DNA of 64,000 bases. Source: Achromobacter marplatensis. Lineage in GTDB: Bacteria; Pseudomonadota; Gammaproteobacteria; Burkholderiales; Burkholderiaceae_B. Both the position numbers and the translations under genes were made by a program. The stretch lies in contig NZ_NJIG01000005.1 in assembly GCF_002209535.1 (NCBI RefSeq), positions 186,001-250,000 on the forward strand, read 5' to 3'. Positions 45,485-52,996 of this stretch are shown piece after piece. Position 1 is the first letter of the stretch. Each line of letters begins with the position of its first letter. The notes under the pieces were generated by a model. It was not told the DNA's origin, searched no databases, and saw only the letters and a program-made list of their open reading frames with translations.

Positions 45485-45537
45485 GGCCCCCACGCCGCGC
45501 ACGCTACGCGTGCTTGCTGCCCCCCGAGGGGGCGGCG
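45485..45537. repeat. GC-rich intergenic repeat, copy 1
   Basis: About 53 bases beginning GGCCCCCACGCCGCGCACG, with a perfect hairpin GCACGC-TAC-GCGTGC (45499-45513) and a second CCCCC-GA-GGGGG-type stem. The second copy starts 81 bases later. It follows gabD directly and could also help end transcription. Confidence 0.85.
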
Positions 45538-45565
45538 CCGCTTTGGGGCGGCCCGGCGGCGGCGC

Positions 45566-45617
45566 GGCCCCCACGCCGCGCACGCTACGCGTGCTTGCTG
45601 CCCCCGAGGGGGCGGCG
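45566..45617. repeat. GC-rich intergenic repeat, copy 2
   Basis: Same sequence as copy 1 but with one C fewer in the C-run, same orientation. REP-like by structure (two short stems), in the 310-bp gabD/IMPase gap. The remaining gap has the hairpin at 45626 and no gene. Confidence 0.85.
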
Positions 45618-45625
45618 GCGCCTCC

Positions 45626-45655
45626 GGGATAAGCGGGCTTTGCCCTGCTTATCCC
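45626..45655. repeat. Hairpin downstream of the repeat pair
   Basis: GGGATAAGC and GCTTATCCC form a perfect nine-base stem with a GC-rich interior. No T-run. A TGTGGACAA sequence (45663-45671) follows. Confidence 0.6.
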
Positions 45656-45786
45656 CACCAACTGTGGACAACCCGGCAGATAACTCCTGCATAGCCGGAA
45701 AAAGTCCTTTCATTCCAGTGACTTGCAAAACACGATCAAATGCCGCTCAGGCGTGATAGATTTGCGCGTTCCCTGGATGAGTCAGT

Positions 45787-46641
45787 ATGAGCAGAACTTT
45801 TACCCGCGAGGACACCCGCAAGCTTGCCGTCGTGCTGGCCGAAACCGCCCTGGCGGAGGTCATGCCGCGCTATCGCAACCTGCCGGAAGGCTCGGTGCGG
45901 GGCAAGAGTTCGCCGCGCGACCTGGTGACCGACGCGGACGAGGCGGCTGAACGCCTGATCGCCGCCCGCCTGGCCAAGCTGCACCCCGGCGCCGTGCTAA
46001 TCGGCGAAGAAGCCTCCGCGCGCAATCCCGCCCTGCTGAACATGCTGGTCGACGCCGACCTGGCCTTTTTGATCGACCCCATCGACGGCACCCGCAACTA
46101 TGTGGCTGGCTTGCCCCTGTTCGGCATGATGATCGCGGCCTGCCATCGCGGCGACGTCATCGCGGGCGTCATCTACGACCCCGTCAACCGCGACAGCGCG
46201 CTGGCCGTGCGCGGCGAAGGCGCCTGGATGGAATACGAGAATGGCCGGCAGGCCCCGCTGGCAGTCGCCAGCCCGGCGCCGCCCGAAGACATGGATGGCC
46301 TGATCGCCACGGGTGCGCTGCCCGAACCGTTGCGCACCACCGTCAATAGCAACCTGTCGCGCCTGGGCAGCACCGCATCGCTGCGCTGCGCCGCCCATGA
46401 ATACCGGATGCTGGCCGCCGGCCATTGCCATGTGGCGCTGTACAACCAGCTGACGGCCTGGGACCATGCGGCGGGCTGGCTGCTCCACCGGGAAGCCGGC
46501 GGGTACGCCGCGCGCTTTGACGGCTCGCCCTACAAGCCCACGCACCGCACGGGCGGGCTGCTGTATGCGCCGGATGCCGGCAGCTGGCACGCCGCCCGCA
46601 AGGCGTTACTGGGCGACGGGCTTGAGCCGCTAGAGACGTAA
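45787..46641 (+). CDS. Inositol-monophosphatase-family phosphatase
   Basis: 284 residues. Mg-dependent phosphatase fold: DLVTDADEAAE, GEEAS, the signature IDPIDGTRNYVAGLPLFGMM, and the second motif TAWDHAAGWLLHREAGG. The superfamily includes SuhB, CysQ and fructose bisphosphatases; the conserved residues do not decide the substrate. ATG 45787 has no strong Shine-Dalgarno. Monocistronic between non-coding regions with hairpins and DnaA-box-like sequences. Confidence 0.92.
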   Translation: MSRTFTREDTRKLAVVLAETALAEVMPRYRNLPEGSVRGKSSPRDLVTDADEAAERLIAARLAKLHPGAVLIGEEASARNPALLNMLVDADLAFLIDPIDGTRNYVAGLPLFGMMIAACHRGDVIAGVIYDPVNRDSALAVRGEGAWMEYENGRQAPLAVASPAPPEDMDGLIATGALPEPLRTTVNSNLSRLGSTASLRCAAHEYRMLAAGHCHVALYNQLTAWDHAAGWLLHREAGGYAARFDGSPYKPTHRTGGLLYAPDAGSWHAARKALLGDGLEPLET

Positions 46642-46651
46642 AAAATGGGGG

Positions 46652-46687
46652 TTATCCCTAGGAATTATCCACAGTTCCTGTGGACAA
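46652..46687. other. Cluster of DnaA-box-like 9-mers
   Basis: TTATCCCTA (46652-46660), perfect TTATCCACA (46665-46673) and inverted TGTGGACAA (46679-46687), right after the phosphatase gene. With TGTGGACAA at 45663 they flank that gene. Not an origin by context; a minor DnaA-binding or titration site is possible. Confidence 0.45.
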
Positions 46688-46778
46688 CCCTATGGAAAGG
46701 TCTGTAACAGAGCGAAAAATCCCTTACGGGGCAAGCACTTGCTTAGACCGGTCAAAAACCGGCCGGCAAAAAGTGTGC

Positions 46779-47597
46779 CTATAAGGCATCCAACGCCACC
46801 GCACAGGGCTGTTCCACCTTCAGGGTCAGCAGCGGATCGGCCCGCGTGCGGCCCAGGTTGATGGCGGCGATCGGCATGCCGTTGCGGGACGCCGCGGTCA
46901 CGAAACGATAGCCTGAATACACCATCAGCGACGAGCCGACGACCAGCACCGCATCGGCGCTCATCAGGCCGGCATTGGCCCGGTCCACGCGATCGCGGGG
47001 TACGGTTTCACCGAAGAAGACCACGTCCGGCTTGACGATGCCGCCACAGCGCGGACAAGGCGGCACGGCGAAGCGCGAGAAATCCTCGCCCTCGAGGTCG
47101 GCGTCACCGTCGGGCGCATCGGTGGCGTCCAGGGACGTCCATTCCGGGTTGCCCTGCAGAAGCGCCTCTTGCCAGGGCTGGCGGCCGCCGCGCCAGTCGC
47201 AATTCATGCAACGCACCTCGTCCAGCCGGCCGTGCAGGTCCACGACTTCGCGGCTGCCCGCCGCTTCGTGCAGGCCATCGACGTTTTGCGTGACCAGCAC
47301 CGTGACGTGGCCGCGCGACTCCAGCCGCGCCAGCGCGCGGTGCGAATCATTAGGCTTGACGCTGCCGAAGCGGCGCCAGCCGACCATGCTGCGGGCCCAA
47401 TAGCGGGCGCGCGCCAGGTCGTCGCCCATGAAGGTCTGCAGCGTCATGGGCGGCTTGCGCTTCCATTCGCCTTCAGTATCGCGGTAGTCGGGGATGCCGG
47501 AGTCGGTGCTGACGCCCGCCCCCGTCAGTACGAACAGCCGCGGGTGGCGGTCGACGAAGCCGCGCAGCGCGGCCAGATCCGAGACTCGTGTATCCAT
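46779..47597 (-). CDS. SIR2-family NAD-dependent protein deacylase
   Basis: 272 residues. Sirtuin motifs: LTGAGVSTDSGIPDYRD, TQNVDGLHEAAGS with catalytic His in DLHGRLDEV, zinc ligands CMNC and CPRCGGIVKPDVVFFGE, and GSSLMVYSGY. It removes acyl groups from lysines using NAD. AGGAG precedes ATG 47597. The class II (SIRT4-like) layout is suggested by its size and PDYRD element. It runs in the same direction as the serine acetyltransferase gene, 60 bases downstream of it. Confidence 0.95.
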   Translation of the reverse strand: MDTRVSDLAALRGFVDRHPRLFVLTGAGVSTDSGIPDYRDTEGEWKRKPPMTLQTFMGDDLARARYWARSMVGWRRFGSVKPNDSHRALARLESRGHVTVLVTQNVDGLHEAAGSREVVDLHGRLDEVRCMNCDWRGGRQPWQEALLQGNPEWTSLDATDAPDGDADLEGEDFSRFAVPPCPRCGGIVKPDVVFFGETVPRDRVDRANAGLMSADAVLVVGSSLMVYSGYRFVTAASRNGMPIAAINLGRTRADPLLTLKVEQPCAVALDAL

Positions 47598-47657
47598 CCT
47601 GACTCCTCTGTCCTGGCCGCCCGCGCACGCGGCGCTGCGTGCATCGATAAAGGCGGT

Positions 47658-48605
47658 TCAGCCGCCCAGGCCGCAATCCGGCATGTCGCTGACCAGGCTG
47701 GCCTGCGTGACGTTGCTACCCGGGGCCACACTGCGCGTCAGCCAGACGTTGCCGCCAATGGTCGATCCCTTGCCGATCGTGACGCGGCCCAGAATCGTGG
47801 CGCCAGCGTAGATCACGACATCGTCTTCGATCAACGGGTGACGCGGCAGGCCTTTCTTCAGCTCGCCGTTTTCACCGGGCGGGAAGCGCTTGGCGCCCAG
47901 CGTCACCATCTGGTAGAGCCGCACGCGGTCGCCGATGATGGCGGTTTCGCCGATGACCACGCCCGTGCCGTGGTCGATGAAGAAACTGCGGCCGATGGTG
48001 GCGCCCGGGTGGATGTCGATGCCGGTGTCAGCATGGGCGATCTCGGCCACGATGCGGGCCAGCATCGGCACGTTCAGGCGGTACAGGACGTTGGCCAGGC
48101 GGTGATGGATCATCGCCGCCACGCCGGGATAGCACAGCAGCACTTCGTCGACGCTGTGCGCCGCCGGGTCGCCCTGGTAGGCCGCGGTCACGTCCAGGTC
48201 GAGCGCGGCGCGCACCCGCGGCAGCTCGGCGCCGAACTGGCGCACGATCTCGATGGCGCGCCGCTGGGTTTCAGCGGGGTCCACGTGTTCATGGCGGCCC
48301 ACGTATTGCAGTTCAAGACAGACCTGGTGCAGCAGCGCGTCCAGTGCGGCGCCGATGGTGTGCCCGACGTAGAAGTCTTCGACTTCCTCGCGCAGGTCGA
48401 TCGGACCCAGGCGCATCGGGAACAAGGCGCCACAGAGATCCTTGACGATCTGGCGCAGGCTTTCCTGCGACGGGAATTCGCGCAAACCCGAGTCTTCGCG
48501 CAAGCGGCCGCGCGGGCCGCGCCAGGCGACGCGCGCGTCGCGCAGGCCGGACACGATGCTGTCCAGGTTCCAGTGGGCCGGCGGCAGGTAGGAGGGGCCG
48601 CTCAT
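47658..48605 (-). CDS. epsC: Serine O-acetyltransferase (EpsC type)
   Basis: 315 residues. Long helical N-terminal domain, then a left-handed beta-helix with hexapeptide repeats: DIHPGATIGRSFFIDHGTGVVIGETAIIGD is the serine acetyltransferase signature with catalytic His/Asp. It makes O-acetylserine, the cysteine precursor. Longer than E. coli CysE and lacking its C-terminal regulatory tail (ends PDCGLGG). Start chosen at ATG 48605; GTG 48611 is possible. Lies beyond galE on the same strand. Confidence 0.92.
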   Translation of the reverse strand: MSGPSYLPPAHWNLDSIVSGLRDARVAWRGPRGRLREDSGLREFPSQESLRQIVKDLCGALFPMRLGPIDLREEVEDFYVGHTIGAALDALLHQVCLELQYVGRHEHVDPAETQRRAIEIVRQFGAELPRVRAALDLDVTAAYQGDPAAHSVDEVLLCYPGVAAMIHHRLANVLYRLNVPMLARIVAEIAHADTGIDIHPGATIGRSFFIDHGTGVVIGETAIIGDRVRLYQMVTLGAKRFPPGENGELKKGLPRHPLIEDDVVIYAGATILGRVTIGKGSTIGGNVWLTRSVAPGSNVTQASLVSDMPDCGLGG

Positions 48606-48682
48606 TGCCACTGCTCCGGCAAGGCGCCGTGCTGCCCGGCATACGGATGGAATTCAAACATGGAAGTGCCTCACTGACGGTG

Positions 48683-48714
48683 CATGGCCCGGGCGGCCAG
48701 GCCGCCGGGCCATG
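48683..48714 (-). promoter_or_regulatory. Stable GC-rich hairpin between galE and the serine acetyltransferase gene
   Basis: CATGGCCC and GGGCCATG arms extended by GGCGGC/GCCGCC with one bulge around CAG. No T-run on either strand. It may separate the polysaccharide operon from epsC or structure the epsC leader. Confidence 0.5.
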
Positions 48715-48788
48715 TTGCTACGCAATAATCCCGTCAACTGTAACCGCTACCGCCCTTTTTCCGTAACCCCTCCGACACGCCATTGGGG

Positions 48789-49880
48789 TTATGCGGCGGC
48801 CTGGGTAGCGGTGGGCTCCCCGTGCCCCGGCGGCAACTGGCCGGGCGCGTCGTAGCCTTGCGGATTGCCTTGCTGCCAGCGCCACCCGTCGGCGCACATG
48901 GCGGCCACGTCGTGCGTACTGCGCCAGCCCAGCAAAGCGGCCGCCAGGGCGGGGTCCGCCCACATCCGCTCGATGTCCCCAGGACGCCGCCCCTGCGTGC
49001 GCACCGGAATGCGGCAGCCATTGACCCGTTCAAAGGCATGCACCAGCTCCAGCACGCTGGTGCCCTGCCCTGTGCCCAGGTTCACCGCCACGAAACCGGG
49101 GTGATCCTTGGAATACGACAAGGCCTGCACATGGCCCTGCGCCAAGTCCATGACGTGCAGATAGTCGCGCACGCCCGTGCCGTCGGCCGTGTCGTAATCG
49201 TCCCCGAACACGCGCAGGAAGGGCTGCCGGCCCACCGCCACCTGGGTGATGAAGGGAAACAGGTTGTTGGGCAGGTCGCGGGGGCTTTCACCGATCAGCC
49301 CGCTGGGGTGCGCGCCGATGGGATTGAAATAGCGCAGCGTGACCGCACTGAAAGCAGGAGACGCCGTGCAGACATCGCGCAGCATTTCCTCCACCATCAG
49401 CTTGGTGCGGCCGTAGGGGTTGGTCGGTGCCAGCGGGTGCGCTTCGGTGAACGGCAGGTATTGCGGTTCGCCATAGACCGTGGCCGACGAACTGAACACC
49501 AGCCGCGCCACGCCCGTCTCGCGCATTGCATGCAGCAAGGCCAGCGACCCCGCCACGTTGTTGTCGTAGTACTTGAGCGGATCGGCCACCGATTCCCCGA
49601 CGGCCTTGCAGCCGGCCAGGTGCAGCACCGCCTGCACGGGCTCGCCCCGGCCCGCGGCGTCGGCCAGCACCGACTCCACCAGACCGGGGGTACGGATGTC
49701 GCCCTCGATCAGCGGAATCGGGACGCCACACAGGCGCTCGACCCGGCGCACGGCCTCGCGGCTGCCGTTGCTGAAGTTATCCAACACCAGCGGCCGCTGG
49801 CCCGCCGCCAGCATCGCGACCAGCGTGTGCGTGCCGATGTAGCCCGCCCCGCCCGTCACCAGCACATGCAGGTCCGCCAT
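48789..49880 (-). CDS. galE: UDP-glucose 4-epimerase GalE
   Basis: 363 residues. NAD-binding VLVTGGAGYIGTHT, catalytic Ser and Tyr-x3-Lys (SSSATVYG and NPYGRTKLMVEE), and RYFNPIGAHPSGLIGE, the sugar-binding part. It interconverts UDP-glucose and UDP-galactose for surface polysaccharides. The C-terminus has an extra Pro/Gly/Ala tail. ATG 49880 lies 11 bases after the pgi stop, so it is the last gene of the wza-wzc-pmm-pgi-galE operon. An open extension to 49973 overlaps pgi. Confidence 0.96.
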   Translation of the reverse strand: MADLHVLVTGGAGYIGTHTLVAMLAAGQRPLVLDNFSNGSREAVRRVERLCGVPIPLIEGDIRTPGLVESVLADAAGRGEPVQAVLHLAGCKAVGESVADPLKYYDNNVAGSLALLHAMRETGVARLVFSSSATVYGEPQYLPFTEAHPLAPTNPYGRTKLMVEEMLRDVCTASPAFSAVTLRYFNPIGAHPSGLIGESPRDLPNNLFPFITQVAVGRQPFLRVFGDDYDTADGTGVRDYLHVMDLAQGHVQALSYSKDHPGFVAVNLGTGQGTSVLELVHAFERVNGCRIPVRTQGRRPGDIERMWADPALAAALLGWRSTHDVAAMCADGWRWQQGNPQGYDAPGQLPPGHGEPTATQAAA

Positions 49881-49891
49881 GCCGGCCCCCG

Positions 49892-51559
49892 TCAAAGGTG
49901 CGCCGCCACGCCCGGCACCCACGCGTGCCGCGAACGCGGTGCCTGGGCATGGCCGCGATAGCGGTCGATCCAATACGACGTGGAGGCGTCATGGCCCCAG
50001 TCCACCACCCCGGCCGAGACTGGCACTGCCAGTTCGCGTTCGATGCCGGTGGCCAGGCGTTTGCCCAGTTCCACACCCCATTGATCAAAGGGGTTGATGC
50101 CCCAGACCACGCTTTGCACGAACACTTTGTGCTCGTACAAGGCCAGCAGCGCGCCCAGGCCCCGCGGGTCCAGTTGGCGCAGGACGATCAGGGTCGACGG
50201 CCGTCCGCCCGGATGCACCATGTGCTGCGCCAGGCTGAGCGCGCGTTCCTGGTCGTCGATATGGGCCACGTCCAGGAGCGCCTGTTCCAGGCACTTGCCG
50301 CGCAGCAGCGCCTGCCGCTGGGCCAGGCAATTGGCCAGCAGCATGCGGTGTGCGTCGGGGCTGTCGGTATGGCCTTGCAGGCTGGCGATGAAGTCCACCG
50401 GTGCGCCGTCTTCGCTCTGATGCAGCCACTGGAAGAACGTGTGCTGCCCATCGGTACCCGGCATGCCCCAGATGATCGGCGCCGTCGGCACGCCCACGGC
50501 CGTGCCGTCGCCGGCGACCCGCTTGCCCAACGACTCCATTTCCAACTGCTGCAGATACGTCACCAAGTGCAGCAAGCGCGCGCTGTAGGCAGCGATGTTC
50601 AGGGAGTTGTGGCCCAGCACGCTGCAGTTCACCAGGCCGGCCAGCGCCAGCTGGATCGGCGCGTTCGAGGCGAACGGCGCCTGCTGGAAATGCTGGTCCA
50701 TCGCTTCGGCGCCCGCCCGCATGCCGATCAGTACGTCGGCGCCCACCGTCAATGCGATCGACAGGCCGGCGACCGACCACACGGAGTAGCGTCCGCCCAC
50801 CCAGTCGCACATCTTGAACACCTGGTTGGCCGGCACGCCCAGGGCGCGCGCGGCAGGCGCGTTCGCCGTGACCGCCGCCAGATGCTCGGACACGTCGGTC
50901 ACGCCGCCCTGCTTGAGCCAGGCGATGGCGGCACGCGCGTTGTGCAGGGTCTCGGACGTGGTGAAGGATTTGGACGACACCACCACCAGGCAGCGGCGCG
51001 GGTCCAGCCCGGCCACGGCATCATGGAAAGCATGGCCGTCGATATTGGAGACAAAGCGGATCTGGCGGCGTTGCCCCGGGCCGCCGAAGGCCTGAATGGC
51101 CAAGCGGGGGCCCCAGTCGCTGCCGCCGATACCGATGTGCAGCACGGACGAAAAATCGGCCGTCTGGTCTACCTTGCGGACGAAATCGGTCATGCGCGAA
51201 TACTCGCAGACGGATTCCGCATCCAGGCCGTCAGGCTGCTCGCGGGTACGCCCGGCGCGCAACGCGGTATGCCAGGCCGGCTTGCCTTCGGTCCAGTTGA
51301 CGGGGTCGCCTGCGAACAACGCGTGGCGCGCATCCGCCAGCCCACGCGCCTGCAGCAGGTTCAGCGCCGCCGCCTCCAGGGCGGGGGACTGCCGCTGCAT
51401 GGTCAAGTCCACGCACAATCCCGCCGCTTCAATCACTTTCAACGTGCCGGCATCCAATCCGGCGCTCTGCGCGGCCTGCGCAAACGCCTGCCACTCGGGG
51501 CTTTGCGCCAGGCCGGAATTGGCCCTTAACGCCTCAATCGCATAGTTGGCCTTACCCAT
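49892..51559 (-). CDS. pgi: Glucose-6-phosphate isomerase Pgi
   Basis: 555 residues. Motifs: IGIGGSDWGPRLA, VVSSKSFTTSETL, and the two signatures GGRYSVWSVAGLSIAL and NPFDQWGVELGK. It interconverts glucose-6-P and fructose-6-P, here feeding the mannose branch. Starts at ATG 51559, 13 bases after the phosphomannomutase stop. Confidence 0.97.
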   Translation of the reverse strand: MGKANYAIEALRANSGLAQSPEWQAFAQAAQSAGLDAGTLKVIEAAGLCVDLTMQRQSPALEAAALNLLQARGLADARHALFAGDPVNWTEGKPAWHTALRAGRTREQPDGLDAESVCEYSRMTDFVRKVDQTADFSSVLHIGIGGSDWGPRLAIQAFGGPGQRRQIRFVSNIDGHAFHDAVAGLDPRRCLVVVSSKSFTTSETLHNARAAIAWLKQGGVTDVSEHLAAVTANAPAARALGVPANQVFKMCDWVGGRYSVWSVAGLSIALTVGADVLIGMRAGAEAMDQHFQQAPFASNAPIQLALAGLVNCSVLGHNSLNIAAYSARLLHLVTYLQQLEMESLGKRVAGDGTAVGVPTAPIIWGMPGTDGQHTFFQWLHQSEDGAPVDFIASLQGHTDSPDAHRMLLANCLAQRQALLRGKCLEQALLDVAHIDDQERALSLAQHMVHPGGRPSTLIVLRQLDPRGLGALLALYEHKVFVQSVVWGINPFDQWGVELGKRLATGIERELAVPVSAGVVDWGHDASTSYWIDRYRGHAQAPRSRHAWVPGVAAHL

Positions 51560-51572
51560 CGCGTGATGCTCC

Positions 51573-52976
51573 TTAGAACGGTAAACGAACGTGAGGCGCA
51601 ATGCGCCGGAACGCGTTGCGGAAGTCCTCCTCGATACGGGCCAATGCGGCCACGGTGTCTCCTTCAAAACGCAAAACCACCGTCGGCGTGGTGTTGGACG
51701 GACGCGCCAGGCCGAAGCCATCGGCATAGTCCACCCGGACGCCATCCAGATCGTTGACGGAGATGGCGCCAGGGAACTCCCCCTGCGCGCGCAATGCCTC
51801 CACCAGTTCGAACTGTTCGCCTTCGGCGGTGTCCAGCTTGATTTCAGGGGTCGCGCAGGATTGAGGCAGACTTTCCAGCAAGCCTGACGGATCCGGCGCT
51901 GCCGAGAGGATCTCCAGCAGCCGGGCAGCGGCGTAAATGCCATCGTCAAAGCCGTACCAGCGCTCTTTGAAAAACATATGGCCGCTCATCTCTCCAGCAA
52001 GTAGCGCTCCCGTCTCGCGCATCTTGGCCTTGATCAGCGAATGACCGGTCTTCCACATGGTGGCGCGCCCCCCCGCCTCGACGATGGCGCGCGCCACGTG
52101 GCGGCTGCATTTGACGTCGTAGATGATCTCGGCGCCCGGATTGCGCTCGAGCACGTCGCGGGCGAAGAGGATCAGTTGCCGGTCGGGCCAGATGATCTGT
52201 CCCGATTTCGTCACCACCCCCAGCCGATCGCCGTCACCATCAAAGGCCAGACCCACTTCGCAATCGGAATAGCGCAGGCAATAGATCAGATCTTGCAAGT
52301 TCTGCGGATCTGCCGGGTCGGGGTGGTGGCCAGGAAACGAGCCGTCCACTTCGCAGAACAGTTCGGTCACTTCGCAACCCAGCGCGCGGAACAGTGCCGG
52401 CGCCACCGCGCCCGCCACGCCGCTGCCGCAATCGATGGCGATCTTCATCGGGCGCGCCATGCGGATGTCGCCCAGCAGGCGGGCCGCGTAGCAGGGCTGG
52501 ATCTGCATCTGGGTACGTCCGCCTGCCACGGCGGCCGATTCGATGGGCAGCCGCATGGCGTCGCGCAAGGCTGTGATTCCTTCGCCGTACAGCGACGCGC
52601 CTTCCAGCACGATCTTGAAGCCGTTGTGCGCTGGCGGATTATGGCTGCCCGTGACGGCGATGCCGGCGCCGGTGTCCATCAGGCGCGTGGCGAAATACAC
52701 CATCGGCGTGGTGGCCATGCCGATATCGATGACGTGCATGCCCGCCGAACGCAGCCCTGCCTGCAGCGCGGCCGCCAACTCCACGCTGCTGATCCGGCCG
52801 TCGCGGCCCACCACGATCGAGCGCGCCCCCTGCTCCCTTGCCTGGGTGCCTGCCGCCATGCCCAGGCTGTGGGCAAAGCGCGCATCGATCTCGTCGGGCA
52901 CGGTGCCGCGTATGTCATAAGCCTTGAAAACCGCATCCAGAATTTGCGGGGTATCCCAGCCAAAAGTTCCGTGCAT
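51573..52976 (-). CDS. Phosphomannomutase/phosphoglucomutase (AlgC/ManB type)
   Basis: 467 residues. Alpha-D-phosphohexomutase: FKAYDIRGTVP at the N-terminus, phosphoserine loop TGSHNPPAHNG, metal loop AFDGDGDRLGVV, sugar loop GEMSGHMFF and phosphate-binding RPSNTTPTVVLRFE. It supplies mannose-1-P (and probably glucose-1-P) for sugar nucleotides. GGAG is eight bases before ATG 52976. Lies 20 bases after wzc. Confidence 0.94.
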   Translation of the reverse strand: MHGTFGWDTPQILDAVFKAYDIRGTVPDEIDARFAHSLGMAAGTQAREQGARSIVVGRDGRISSVELAAALQAGLRSAGMHVIDIGMATTPMVYFATRLMDTGAGIAVTGSHNPPAHNGFKIVLEGASLYGEGITALRDAMRLPIESAAVAGGRTQMQIQPCYAARLLGDIRMARPMKIAIDCGSGVAGAVAPALFRALGCEVTELFCEVDGSFPGHHPDPADPQNLQDLIYCLRYSDCEVGLAFDGDGDRLGVVTKSGQIIWPDRQLILFARDVLERNPGAEIIYDVKCSRHVARAIVEAGGRATMWKTGHSLIKAKMRETGALLAGEMSGHMFFKERWYGFDDGIYAAARLLEILSAAPDPSGLLESLPQSCATPEIKLDTAEGEQFELVEALRAQGEFPGAISVNDLDGVRVDYADGFGLARPSNTTPTVVLRFEGDTVAALARIEEDFRNAFRRIAPHVRLPF

Positions 52977-52996
52977 GCCAGTTTCTCCGGGTGGCG

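Noticed and set aside
45485-45617. The tandem repeat as a CRISPR array or transposon end
   Set aside because: Only two units, no regular spacers, no cas genes, and no transposase or target-site duplication seen.
45660-46690. A replication origin suggested by DnaA-box-like sequences
   Set aside because: Too few boxes, no AT-rich unwinding element, and no dnaA, dnaN, gidA or parAB nearby.
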